Origin: Paracoccus beibuensis
GTDB taxonomy: Bacteria > Pseudomonadota > Alphaproteobacteria > Rhodobacterales > Rhodobacteraceae
Reading direction: 5' to 3'
Assembly (NCBI RefSeq): GCF_026162625.1
Contig: NZ_JAOTBD010000003.1
Coordinates: 1 to 64,000 of the forward strand
Length of the DNA stretch: 64,000 bases
Notes under the pieces: generated by a model
The model's database searches: none
Told to the model about the DNA's origin: nothing
What the model saw: only the letters and a program-made list of their open reading frames with translations
Program-made: the position numbers and the translations under genes
Shown here: positions 25,871 through 34,328 of the stretch, in pieces
How the letters are laid out: each line of letters opens with the position of its first letter
Numbering within the stretch: the first letter of the stretch is position 1

Positions 25871-26883
25871 GTCGCGACCATCCTGTCCAGAAGCGCCGTC
25901 GATTGCGTCTCGGTGCCGTTCTCGATTCCGTGGATCAGGTCGCACAGCTGCGACAGGGCGGGTGTCGGGATGCCGTGTCCGCGACCGATCTCGATCAGCA
26001 CGCCGACCTGAGCGTCGACCTCGGTCTTGCGCTTGCGGACCGCCAGGTCGCGGTAGATGCCGGAATGGGTCTTCGCCGTCTTGCGGTTATGCGCCACCAT
26101 GGCGTCGATCGAGGCATCCATCCGTGCTGTATCACGGGCGAGAAATGCGTCCGGGTCGAAGCCGTTGAAGCCCAGGGGCGTTACCCCCTCGGCCTCGGCC
26201 AGGCGCATGACCTCATGGCCCAAGGCCGCATAAACCGGGCGCCACGGGGCAGGGTCCATCGCGTCGGACATCGATTCCGGCGTCAACGCGGTGGCGAACA
26301 ACAGCGAGCCATAACCCATCTTCCCCCAGAGATAGCCCCAGATGTTGTCGGTCACGACCGCCTCTGGCTCGACCAATGCGAACATCGCGTGCATCTCGCG
26401 CACCCGCGGGCTGACGCTGCCGTCCAGTTCGCCCAAGGCGACCGCAGCGCGGTTGCCGTAAAGGATGCGACCCGGCTCCAGCCAGTCTGCGCCAAAGTTG
26501 ACAAAGCATCCGACCGTGCGATCCGCGCCGATCATGTCCGCGATCACGCGCTCGTTCAGGCCGTTCTGCGCCGAGACGACGAAGCCGTCCGGCGCAAGAT
26601 GCGGCATCAGCATCTGCATGGCCTGACGCGTATGATGCGCCTTCACGGCCAGAATCACACGGCGATAGGTGCCGGTCAGCGTGGCAGGGGTTTCGGCCGG
26701 AAGGATATGAACGAACTCCTCGACGGGACCTTCGATACGCAAACCGTCGCGGCGCATTGCCTCGACATGGTCGCTCTCGATGTCGACCATCTGCACCAGA
26801 TGTCCCCCGCGGGCGGCATAGGCGCCCAGAATGCCGCCGATGGCCCCGGCGCCCCAGATCAGGACGGGTTCTTTGGCGGTCAT
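25861..26883 (-). CDS. Ketopantoate reductase-like (ApbA/PanE family) oxidoreductase
   Basis: 340 aa. N-terminal NADP-binding motif ILWGAGAIGGILGAYAARGG-like (GxGxxG), the family segment VKAHHTRQAM, and the catalytic-lysine region WGKMGYGSLLFATAL. The C-terminal helical ApbA_C domain is complete. The operon context suggests a catabolic 2-oxoacid or 2-hydroxyacid reductase rather than pantothenate synthesis. It overlaps the creatininase gene by four bases (ATGA). Confidence 0.82.
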   Translation of the reverse strand: MTAKEPVLIWGAGAIGGILGAYAARGGHLVQMVDIESDHVEAMRRDGLRIEGPVEEFVHILPAETPATLTGTYRRVILAVKAHHTRQAMQMLMPHLAPDGFVVSAQNGLNERVIADMIGADRTVGCFVNFGADWLEPGRILYGNRAAVALGELDGSVSPRVREMHAMFALVEPEAVVTDNIWGYLWGKMGYGSLLFATALTPESMSDAMDPAPWRPVYAALGHEVMRLAEAEGVTPLGFNGFDPDAFLARDTARMDASIDAMVAHNRKTAKTHSGIYRDLAVRKRKTEVDAQVGVLIEIGRGHGIPTPALSQLCDLIHGIENGTETQSTALLDRMVATCS

Positions 26884-27581
26884 GCCCAATCGCCTTCGAT
26901 AAGGGCGCGGGTTTCCGCGACGGCGACTTGCCAGATGCCGTCCATCTGGTCGTCGGGCTTCTGATAATGGCCGCCGTAATTGCCGTCCCCGATCAGGTCG
27001 CGGACGCCTTGGGCGTCGCGGTTGCGCAGGCGGTCGAAGTCGACATAGGGCTTTTGCTCCGGCGGGACAGGGCGCCCCTGCAGCCGGGTCCAGGGAAAGT
27101 TCTCCATCCAGGATGCGTGCGACGCCACGGGATCGACCGCCTGCACCGCGGCCCAGGTGCGCGGCGCCCGCCACCAGTCATGGAACCGACACCGCGCCCC
27201 GGGGCGGGCCTGCATCCATTCCGCGCAGACCGGTTGGACCGGGCTGTTGCCACCATGCCCGTTGACGATCAGCACGCGTCGGAACCCGGTGTCGTAAAGA
27301 CTGTCCAGAATATCGCGCACAAGTGTCGCATAGGTCGACAGCTTCAAGGAAACCGTGCCGGGAAAGGCCATGAAATAGGGCGTCAGCCCATAGGGAACCG
27401 CCGGGAAGACCGGAACCCCCAAAGGTGCGGCGGCATCGGTGGCGATCTTCTCAGAAAGGATCGAATCCACCGACAGGCTCAGATGGGCGTGCTGCTCGGT
27501 GCTGCCCAAGGGCAGGATGCAGCGGTCGTCGGTCTGCAGGTATGCCTCGATGTCGAACCACGAGCTTTCGGAAATTTTCAT
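26880..27581 (-). CDS. Creatininase-family amidohydrolase
   Basis: 233 aa. Family metal-binding motifs are visible: LPLGSTEQHAHLSLSVDS (Glu and His ligands plus Asp) and VLIVNGHGGNSPV. The C-terminal part ends with a segment GDGNYGGHYQK. Members hydrolyse cyclic or linear amides such as creatinine or formamide-containing intermediates. It is the second gene of the leftward operon, overlapping the GntR gene by four bases. The real substrate is unknown. Confidence 0.85.
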   Translation of the reverse strand: MKISESSWFDIEAYLQTDDRCILPLGSTEQHAHLSLSVDSILSEKIATDAAAPLGVPVFPAVPYGLTPYFMAFPGTVSLKLSTYATLVRDILDSLYDTGFRRVLIVNGHGGNSPVQPVCAEWMQARPGARCRFHDWWRAPRTWAAVQAVDPVASHASWMENFPWTRLQGRPVPPEQKPYVDFDRLRNRDAQGVRDLIGDGNYGGHYQKPDDQMDGIWQVAVAETRALIEGDWA

Positions 27582-28582
27582 GGCGTCTCTCCTTTGATGT
27601 CGCCGGCCGCGCGCAGCGTGTCCAGCGCCGGCAGAAGCTGCGTCTGCACGGCATGGCTGTCGGGGGTGTGGCGGTATTCGATCACGGTCTGGCTGGAGCC
27701 CAGCTGCGTCGCCAGATAGTCAGCCCCGGTCGCATGGATCAGCACGTCGCAGTCCTGCAGCAGGCGGTCCAGATCCTCGGCGGTGCGCGCGACTGCGGTG
27801 ACGCGGCCCAGATGCGGGGCGAACCGAGCGACTCCGGCCTTGAGCACGCTGAGGAAGTCGTCGAAATACGATACCAGGAGGACGCGCGCATCAGGGCGGA
27901 TGCCCGCAAGGGCCACACGCGTGGCCTCGTTCGGGATCAGGATCATACTGACCTGCGGGATGCCCGGAAACAGCGCGGCCGCTTGCGTCGCAAGGGTCCG
28001 CGGGGAGACGACCAGATCGACGCGGGCAGGAAGGTCCTCGCGCCGGTCGGTTGTCCAGGGCAGGACGATGTCATCGGGGGATAGATACGGTGTGAGATCC
28101 TCGGCATAGGCCAACGTGGCGTCGCTGAACGTGCCCAGCACCACGATGCGCAGGGGACGCGGGGTGGCGGACGCGGCCATCGTCACGCGAAAGGCTATAT
28201 CTTGCGCGGAAAGCCCCAAATCGCGCCCGGCTGCCACAATCGATGCGATCTGACGCTCCAGCGCGGCCAGCTGTCGCGTGCGCATGGCGCAGGGGACGCC
28301 GCGATCAGTGACGAAGGTGCCCGACCCGATCCGCCCCTCGATCTGGCCACGCTCCTGCAGGGAGGCAAAGACGTTGCTGACCGTCACCGGCGACAGGCCC
28401 AGTGTCGCCGCAAGCTTGCGGACCGACGGCAGGCGGCTGCCGGGCGGGATGTCGCCCGCGGCGATTCCGTATTCCAGCGCACCGCGCAACTGCACCGACA
28501 CCGGCACCGACGACGTCGGGTCGATCGCGTGGGCGATCCGCAGTAGGGCGGCGTCGAGATCTGGGGCGAGGGATACGCTCAT
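27578..28582 (-). CDS. GntR-family regulator with unusual C-terminal sensor domain
   Basis: 334 aa. An N-terminal GntR winged helix (residues about 25-95) has the segments GSRLPSVRKLAATLGLSPVT and GRIGSGTFV. The C-terminal 220 residues do not look like the aminotransferase of MocR nor clearly like FadR or HutC effector domains. They hold alternating beta-alpha segments (RIVVLGTFSD, VDLVVSPRTLA, VLLVSYFDDFLSVL) resembling a periplasmic-binding-protein-like or response-type sensor fold. It heads the leftward operon and is divergent from the ABC transporter, with a palindrome starting five bases upstream of its ATG. Confidence 0.78.
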   Translation of the reverse strand: MSVSLAPDLDAALLRIAHAIDPTSSVPVSVQLRGALEYGIAAGDIPPGSRLPSVRKLAATLGLSPVTVSNVFASLQERGQIEGRIGSGTFVTDRGVPCAMRTRQLAALERQIASIVAAGRDLGLSAQDIAFRVTMAASATPRPLRIVVLGTFSDATLAYAEDLTPYLSPDDIVLPWTTDRREDLPARVDLVVSPRTLATQAAALFPGIPQVSMILIPNEATRVALAGIRPDARVLLVSYFDDFLSVLKAGVARFAPHLGRVTAVARTAEDLDRLLQDCDVLIHATGADYLATQLGSSQTVIEYRHTPDSHAVQTQLLPALDTLRAAGDIKGETP

Positions 28583-28586
28583 ACCG

Positions 28587-28605
28587 TATCATTGAATGAT
28601 AACAG
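28587..28605. promoter_or_regulatory. Candidate GntR operator O1 (perfect 7-1-7 palindrome)
   Basis: TATCATT-G-AATGATA at 28587-28601 is a perfect inverted repeat followed by ACAG. It lies directly upstream of the regulator's start codon. The right half with its tail (AATGATAACAG) recurs at 28742-28752. Confidence 0.7.
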
Positions 28606-28704
28606 TTGGCCACTCAAGAGTAATTTTTGCAATAAGATGTGGCAATATATGTATCATACGCGACTTAATTCGGAAGTTATTGGCAACTCTGCCATGAAAA
28701 TTTC

Positions 28705-28752
28705 TTGACGCGCAAAAAAAATGGTCCCTAGTGTTACAGTCAATGATAACAG
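28705..28752 (+). promoter_or_regulatory. Promoter with second GntR-like site (O2) before the ABC operon
   Basis: TTGACG at 28705-28710 is a good -35; the possible -10 (TAGTGT, 28729-28734) is weak with 18-bp spacing. AATGATAACAG at 28742-28752 repeats the right arm of O1 near the expected transcription start, and flanking GTTA (28733-28736) gives partial symmetry. Confidence 0.55.
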
Positions 28753-28765
28753 GTGAGGTTCGGAA

Positions 28766-30337
28766 ATGGCTAGAAATGCTCTTTGCTCGGGAATCGCTTT
28801 CATCGCGTTGCTGGCCGCTGCGCCAGCTGCAATGGCACAAGATCTGACGATCGGTCTGCGTGCCGGGCCGGATTCAATCGATCCGCATTGGTCCACCTTG
28901 GGTAGCCAGGCCGAGGCGCTGCGGCACGTCTTTGACACGCTGGTCGACGCGGATGAGACCCTGCAGCTGCAGCCGGGCCTTGCCGTCAGCTGGACCCCGA
29001 TCAACGACACCACCTGGGAGTTCAAGCTGCGCGAGGGCGTGACCTTCCATGACGGCTCGGCCTTTACCGCCGAGGATGTCAAGTTCTCGATCGAGCGCAT
29101 CCCGGCCGTCACGGGGCCAATGCCGATGACGCTTTATACGAAATACGTCGACACGGTCGAGGTGGTGGACGACTACACCCTGCGCATCACCACCAAGGGC
29201 ATGGCGCCGTCGCTGCCGAACGATTTTACCCGCCTGTTTGTGGTGCCATCGGAAACCGGCATGGAAGCCGGTAACGAGGAGTTCAACTCGGGCGAGAAGG
29301 CCATCGGCACCGGCCCTTACAAGTTCGTCAGCTGGCAGCCCAAGGGCGACATGGTCGTCGAGCGCAACGACGACTACTGGGGCGAGGCCCCGGCCTGGGA
29401 AACGGTCACGCGCCGCGAAATCCCCGACGACGCCGCGCGCGTGGCGGCGCTGAAGTCTGGCCAGGTGGACATGATCAACTATGTTCCGGCCACCGACTAT
29501 CTGGCGATGCAGGCCGACGACAGCCTCGACACCTTCGTCTCGGATTCCATCTACATCCTGAACATCGCGCCCTCGGTGAAGGACGAGGAGCCCCAGCCGA
29601 TCAAGGTCAACGGCAAGGAAATCGAGGGCAACCCGCTGCAGGACGTGCGCGTCCGCAAGGCACTGGACCTGGCGATCAACCGCGAGGTGCTGGTCAACGT
29701 GGTGTTGGAGGGCCTGGGCACGCCGGCCAACCAGCTGATGCCCGAAGGGTTCTTCGGCTATTCCTCGGATATCCCGGCACCGGAATATGACATCGAACAG
29801 GCCAAGGCCCTGCTGACCGAGGCAGGCTATCCCGATGGCTTCGAGATCGACTTCACCTGCACGAACAACCGTGTCCCCGGCGATGCGGTGGTCTGCGAGG
29901 CGCTGGCCCAGATGTGGTCGCGCCTTGGCCTGACGGTCAACGCGCAGGCCTTGAACGGCACGGTCTTTTTCCCCGCCGCGCAGCGCGAGGAATACACGAT
30001 GACCATGTCCGCCTGGGGCACGCTGACCGGCGAGGCGGCCTATACCTACGGCGCCTTGGTCCATACCCAGGACGCCGAGAAGGGCTTTGGAAACTTCAAC
30101 CGCGCCGGCTATTCGAACCCCGAATTCGACCGGGTGTTCAGTGAAGGCAGCCAGACCTTGGACACGGACGCGCGCCGCGAACTTTATGAGCAGGCGTCTG
30201 AGATCGCGATGGAAGATCATGCGCTGATCCCCACGGTCATTCTGCAGAGCGTGTGGGCGGCCAAGGCCAACACGGTCGACTTCACGCCCCGCGTCGACCA
30301 AGAAACCCGCGCCTACGCGATCATCCCCAAGGAGTGA
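28766..30337 (+). CDS. Peptide-type ABC transporter solute-binding protein (family 5)
   Basis: 523 aa. A signal peptide (about residues 1-25, ending AMA) is followed by the SBP_bac_5 start DLTIGLRAGPDSIDPHW. Family signatures include TWEFKLREGVTFHDGSAFTA and the GTGPYKFVSWQ region; usual length for DppA/OppA-like receptors. It should bind a peptide-like or other polar ligand in the periplasm and deliver it to the permeases downstream. Strong spacing from the permease gene by a hairpin suggests higher expression of this subunit. Confidence 0.9.
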   Translation: MARNALCSGIAFIALLAAAPAAMAQDLTIGLRAGPDSIDPHWSTLGSQAEALRHVFDTLVDADETLQLQPGLAVSWTPINDTTWEFKLREGVTFHDGSAFTAEDVKFSIERIPAVTGPMPMTLYTKYVDTVEVVDDYTLRITTKGMAPSLPNDFTRLFVVPSETGMEAGNEEFNSGEKAIGTGPYKFVSWQPKGDMVVERNDDYWGEAPAWETVTRREIPDDAARVAALKSGQVDMINYVPATDYLAMQADDSLDTFVSDSIYILNIAPSVKDEEPQPIKVNGKEIEGNPLQDVRVRKALDLAINREVLVNVVLEGLGTPANQLMPEGFFGYSSDIPAPEYDIEQAKALLTEAGYPDGFEIDFTCTNNRVPGDAVVCEALAQMWSRLGLTVNAQALNGTVFFPAAQREEYTMTMSAWGTLTGEAAYTYGALVHTQDAEKGFGNFNRAGYSNPEFDRVFSEGSQTLDTDARRELYEQASEIAMEDHALIPTVILQSVWAAKANTVDFTPRVDQETRAYAIIPKE

Positions 30338-30352
30338 TCCGGCAAGCAAGTC

Positions 30353-30387
30353 CGCGCGGCGCGCACCCCACCGGGCCGCGCCGCGCG
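30353..30387 (+). other. GC-rich stem-loop between receptor and permease genes
   Basis: Two perfect 11-base arms (30353-30363 and 30377-30387) pair around a 13-base loop in the 106-bp gap. There is no T-run. Such hairpins in ABC operons commonly protect the receptor mRNA and reduce read-through, giving more receptor than permease. Confidence 0.65.
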
Positions 30388-30443
30388 CCATTGGCACCTG
30401 ACGGCCGCGCGACAACCGCGCAGCAACGACGAAACGGGGGAAT

Positions 30444-31421
30444 ATGATGTTTGGCTATCTTGTCGGCCGGCTGATGCAGGCGGCGGTGGTCGTGTTCGTC
30501 ATGTCGGTCATCGTCTTCGTCGGCGTCTATGCGATCGGCAATCCGATCGACGTGATGATCGACCCCGGTGCCAGCCAGGAGATCCGTGAGAACCTGATCC
30601 GGCAGTACGGTTTCGACCAGCCGCTATGGCTGCAGTATTTCACCTTCGTGGGCAACGTCTTCCAAGGCGATCTGGGCCGGTCCATGGTCTACAACATCCC
30701 GGTCACGTCGCTTGTCTTCTCCCGCTTGCCCGCGACGCTGGAACTGGTGCTGGTGTCGGTGGGTATCGCCACAGTGATCGGTGTCCCTGCCGGCATGTAT
30801 GCCGGCTATCGTCCCAACGGCATCGCCGCCAAGCTGATCATGGCACTGTCTGTTCTGGGCTTTTCCGTCCCGACCTTCTGGATCGGGATGCTGCTGATCA
30901 TGGGATTTGCCGTCAATCTGGGCTGGCTGCCATCGGGCGGTCGCGGAGAGGTCGGACAGTTCCTGTGGTTCAAGACATCCTTGGCGACCACAGATGGCTG
31001 GGCCCATGTGATCATGCCGGCCGTCAATTTGTCGCTGTTCAAGATGGGCCTGATGATCCGCCTGACCCGTGCGGGCATGGTCGAGGCGATGGGCACGGAT
31101 TACGTCCGCTTTGCCCGCGCGCAGGGCCTTCCGGACCGGCAGATCGTCTTCGGTCACATCATGCGCAACATCTCGATCCCGCTGGTCACTGTCTTCGGCC
31201 TCGAACTGGGCTCGACCCTGGCCTTTGCGGTGGTCACCGAAACGGTCTTCAACTGGCCGGGCGTGGGCAAGCTGATCATCGACAGCATCCTGCAATTGGA
31301 CCGGCCGGTCATGGTGTCCTACCTGGTGATGGTCGTGCTGCTGTTCGTGATGATCAACCTGGTCGTCGACCTGATCTATGCGCAGCTTGATCCGCGTGTT
31401 CGACTGAAAGGAGGCTCGTGA
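30444..31421 (+). CDS. Peptide-type ABC transporter permease (DppB-like)
   Basis: 325 aa with six predicted membrane helices. The N-terminal segment LVGRLMQAAVVVFVMSVIVF and the conserved EAA region ARAQGLPDRQIVFGHIMRN are typical of DppB/OppB permeases. Tandem ATG codons at 30444 and 30447 follow GGGGGA; the second has the better spacing. One-base overlap with the next gene. Confidence 0.88.
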   Translation: MMFGYLVGRLMQAAVVVFVMSVIVFVGVYAIGNPIDVMIDPGASQEIRENLIRQYGFDQPLWLQYFTFVGNVFQGDLGRSMVYNIPVTSLVFSRLPATLELVLVSVGIATVIGVPAGMYAGYRPNGIAAKLIMALSVLGFSVPTFWIGMLLIMGFAVNLGWLPSGGRGEVGQFLWFKTSLATTDGWAHVIMPAVNLSLFKMGLMIRLTRAGMVEAMGTDYVRFARAQGLPDRQIVFGHIMRNISIPLVTVFGLELGSTLAFAVVTETVFNWPGVGKLIIDSILQLDRPVMVSYLVMVVLLFVMINLVVDLIYAQLDPRVRLKGGS

Positions 31422-32347
31422 TGGCCCGTATCGGAAACGTTCTGGCCGTCCCCTCTGCGGCGCCGGTCGAGACGCGGGGGATGCGCCTGCGCAACTTCTG
31501 GTCCGACTATCGCCGGTCCTGGCTGGCCATCGGCGCGCTGGCCGTCATCCTGGTGCTGCTTGTCGCATCGTTCGGAGCGCCGTGGCTTGTGCCGCAAGAC
31601 CCCTATGATCTGGCGCAGCTGGATTGGCTGGACGCGTTCCTGCCGCCCGGGACCACCGGATCGGGCGGCTATGTGCATCTGCTGGGCACGGACAATGCCG
31701 GGCGCGACATGCTGTCGGCGATCCTTTACGGGCTGCGGACCAGCTTCCTGATCGGGATATCCGCCGGTGCCCTGGCGCTGACCCTGGGGATCAGCATCGG
31801 CCTGACCGCCGCCTATTTCGGGGGCCGGATCGAGGCGTTGCTGATGCGGGTCGTGGATCTTCAGCTGTCGATGCCCGCGATCCTGCTGGCATTGGTGATG
31901 GCCGCCGTTCTGGGGCAGGGGGTGCCGCAGATCATCCTGGCCTTGGTGGTGGCGCAATACGCCTATTTCGCGCGCACGACGCATGGGGCAGCATCGGTCG
32001 AACGACGCAAGGACTATATCGAGGCCGCGCGATCGACCCCGCTGCCGACCCGGCGCATCCTGTTCAAGCATCTGCTGCCCAACGTCCTGCCCCCGCTGAT
32101 TGTCGTGGCCACGGTGCAGGTCGCCAGCGCCATCTCGCTGGAGGCGACGCTGTCCTTTCTGGGCGTGGGCCTGCCGCTGACCGAACCGTCATTGGGGTCG
32201 CTGATCTCCAATGGTTTCAAATACATTCACGCCGGTCGTTCGTGGTTGTCCATCTATCCCGGTGTCTTCCTGATGATCACGGTCGTGGCGATCAATCTGG
32301 TCGGCGATCAGGTCAGGACCGTGATCGACCCGAGGAACAGCAGATGA
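31421..32347 (+). CDS. Peptide-type ABC transporter permease (DppC-like)
   Basis: 308 aa with an N-terminal cytoplasmic stretch, one helix, then the BPD_transp_1 domain. The signatures HLLGTDNAGRDMLSAILYG and the EAA loop ARSTPLPTRRILFKHLLPN fit DppC/OppC. The stop overlaps the next start by four bases. Confidence 0.88.
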   Translation: MARIGNVLAVPSAAPVETRGMRLRNFWSDYRRSWLAIGALAVILVLLVASFGAPWLVPQDPYDLAQLDWLDAFLPPGTTGSGGYVHLLGTDNAGRDMLSAILYGLRTSFLIGISAGALALTLGISIGLTAAYFGGRIEALLMRVVDLQLSMPAILLALVMAAVLGQGVPQIILALVVAQYAYFARTTHGAASVERRKDYIEAARSTPLPTRRILFKHLLPNVLPPLIVVATVQVASAISLEATLSFLGVGLPLTEPSLGSLISNGFKYIHAGRSWLSIYPGVFLMITVVAINLVGDQVRTVIDPRNSR

Positions 32348-33309
32348 CCGCAGCACTCGATGTCAAAGGCCTGACCACGCGCTTCGAAACCCGGGCGGGC
32401 CATGTCACGGCCGTCAACGATGTCAGCTTTGCCGTGCAGCCCGGCCGGATCATGGGCCTTGTGGGCGAAAGCGGATCGGGCAAAAGCGTCACCGGATTTT
32501 CGATCCTGGGACTGATCGACGCGCCCGGAGAGGTTTCGGCGGGCGCCGTCCTGATCGATGGCATCGACCTGCGGCAGTTGTCGGACGAGGACCTGCGCAA
32601 GATGCGTGGCCGCAAGGTCGCGATGGTGTTCCAGGATCCGATGATGACCCTGAACCCGGTCCTGCGGGTCGGCGACCAGATGGCGATGGCGGTGCGGGTG
32701 CATCGTCCGATGTCCAAACCGGACGCCCTCGATCATGCAAGGAAGGCCCTGGAAGTCGTCGGCATTCCATCCCCTGCCGAGCGCCTCAAGGCCTATCCGC
32801 ACCAACTGTCCGGCGGCATGCGGCAGCGGGTGGCGATTGCCATGGCGCTGCTCCACAGCCCGTCGGTCATCATCGCCGACGAGGCGACGACGGCGCTGGA
32901 CGTGTCGATCCAGGGCCAGATCCTGGCCGAGGTGCGCGAGTTGGCGGACACGACCGGTGCCGCCATTGTCTGGATCACCCACGATCTGGCCGTCGTCTCC
33001 AGCCTGGCCGACGATATCTGCGTGATGTATGCGGGCCGGATCGTCGAACGCGGCACGGCCGAGCAGGTGATCGGAGGCCCGAGGCATCCCTATACCCAAG
33101 GATTGCTCGACTCGATCCCGGCGCTGCACGAACCCGGTCGCAAGCTGCCGCAGATCCCCGGATCGACACCGCAACTGTCGCGCCTGCCCGAGGGGTGCCC
33201 GTTCCGGCCCCGCTGCCCCCGTGCGACCGACCTGTGCCGCACCGAGCCGCCGCTGGATGTCCGCGACGAACAGGCCGTGTTGTGCCATCACCCTCTGGAG
33301 CGCGCATGA
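32344..33309 (+). CDS. ABC transporter ATP-binding protein (DppD-like)
   Basis: 321 aa. Walker A GESGSGKSVTG, signature motif LSGGMRQRVAIAMAL, Walker B VIIADEATTALDV and switch histidine WITHDL are all present. The C-terminal oligopeptide extension with cysteines (CPFRPRCPRATDLC) is the usual iron-sulfur-like motif of DppD/OppD proteins. The overlap with both neighbours is ATGA. A longer upstream frame overlapping the permease is a shadow. Confidence 0.9.
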   Translation: MTAALDVKGLTTRFETRAGHVTAVNDVSFAVQPGRIMGLVGESGSGKSVTGFSILGLIDAPGEVSAGAVLIDGIDLRQLSDEDLRKMRGRKVAMVFQDPMMTLNPVLRVGDQMAMAVRVHRPMSKPDALDHARKALEVVGIPSPAERLKAYPHQLSGGMRQRVAIAMALLHSPSVIIADEATTALDVSIQGQILAEVRELADTTGAAIVWITHDLAVVSSLADDICVMYAGRIVERGTAEQVIGGPRHPYTQGLLDSIPALHEPGRKLPQIPGSTPQLSRLPEGCPFRPRCPRATDLCRTEPPLDVRDEQAVLCHHPLERA

Positions 33310-34328
33310 CCGATCCGATCCTGAAGATAGACGCCGTCTCGAAGCGGTTCACCCGCAAGCCCGGCTTGGCAGAGCGCATGGTCGGCAGGTTCACGGGCGG
33401 CGGCAAGCCCATCACCGTCCATGCGCTGACCGATGTGTCGCTGGATGTCGCCAAGGGCGAGGTCCTGGGCATCGTCGGCGAATCCGGCTGCGGCAAATCC
33501 ACGCTCGGCCGGGTGATTGCGGGCATCCATGCCCCCAGTTCGGGCAGCGTCGCGCTGAACGGCCGGCCCGTCGCCGATGAGCGGCATGGCACGGTCCACA
33601 AGCTGACGACACAGGTCCAGATGATCCATCAGGACCCCTTCGCCAGCCTGAACCCCCGGATGAAGGTCGGCGAGACCCTGGCCGAGGGGCCGCGATACCA
33701 TGGCATCATCCCGGCGGACCAGGTGCGCGCCCGCATCCGCGCCCTGCTGGAGCAGGTCGGGCTGGAGGGAGCCTATGCCGATCGCCTGCCGCATCAGTTT
33801 TCCGGCGGGCAGCGGCAGCGGATCGCCATTGCCCGCGCCTTGGCCATGCAGCCCGAGGTGCTGGTGCTGGACGAGGCCGTGGCGTCGCTGGATGTCTCGA
33901 TCCAGGCGCAGGTGCTGAACCTGTTCATGGATCTGCGTCACGACCTTGGCCTGACCGCGCTGTTCATCAGCCACGACCTGTCGGTCGTGCGCCATGTCTG
34001 CGACCGCGTGGCGATCATGTATCTGGGCCGCCTGGTCGAACTGGCGCCGGCCGATCAGCTTTATGCGGACCCGCGCCACCCTTATACGCAGGCGCTGTTC
34101 GCCTCGATCCCGACCGTCGGCACGGGCCGTGGCCGGTTCGAGGCTATCAAGGGAGAGATCCCGTCCCCGATCGCACCGCCGCCGGGCTGTCCGTTCCACC
34201 CGCGCTGCCCCTTCGCCGGGCCGCGCTGTCGGGCCGAGGCTCCGCGACTGACAGGGGCCGGGCCGGCCCGGACGGTGGCCTGCCACCTGAACGATGGCGG
34301 AGTTAACATGCAGAGAGGTGCCGCATGA
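33306..34328 (+). CDS. ABC transporter ATP-binding protein (DppF-like)
   Basis: 340 aa. Walker A GESGCGKSTLGRV, Q-loop in HQDPFASLNPR, signature FSGGQRQRIAIARAL, Walker B VLVLDEAVASLDV, and HDLSVVRHV. The C-terminal CPFHPRCPFAGPRC motif matches the oligopeptide branch. It pairs with the preceding ATPase. The stop overlaps the carboxypeptidase start by four bases, tying import to peptide cleavage. Confidence 0.9.
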   Translation: MTDPILKIDAVSKRFTRKPGLAERMVGRFTGGGKPITVHALTDVSLDVAKGEVLGIVGESGCGKSTLGRVIAGIHAPSSGSVALNGRPVADERHGTVHKLTTQVQMIHQDPFASLNPRMKVGETLAEGPRYHGIIPADQVRARIRALLEQVGLEGAYADRLPHQFSGGQRQRIAIARALAMQPEVLVLDEAVASLDVSIQAQVLNLFMDLRHDLGLTALFISHDLSVVRHVCDRVAIMYLGRLVELAPADQLYADPRHPYTQALFASIPTVGTGRGRFEAIKGEIPSPIAPPPGCPFHPRCPFAGPRCRAEAPRLTGAGPARTVACHLNDGGVNMQRGAA

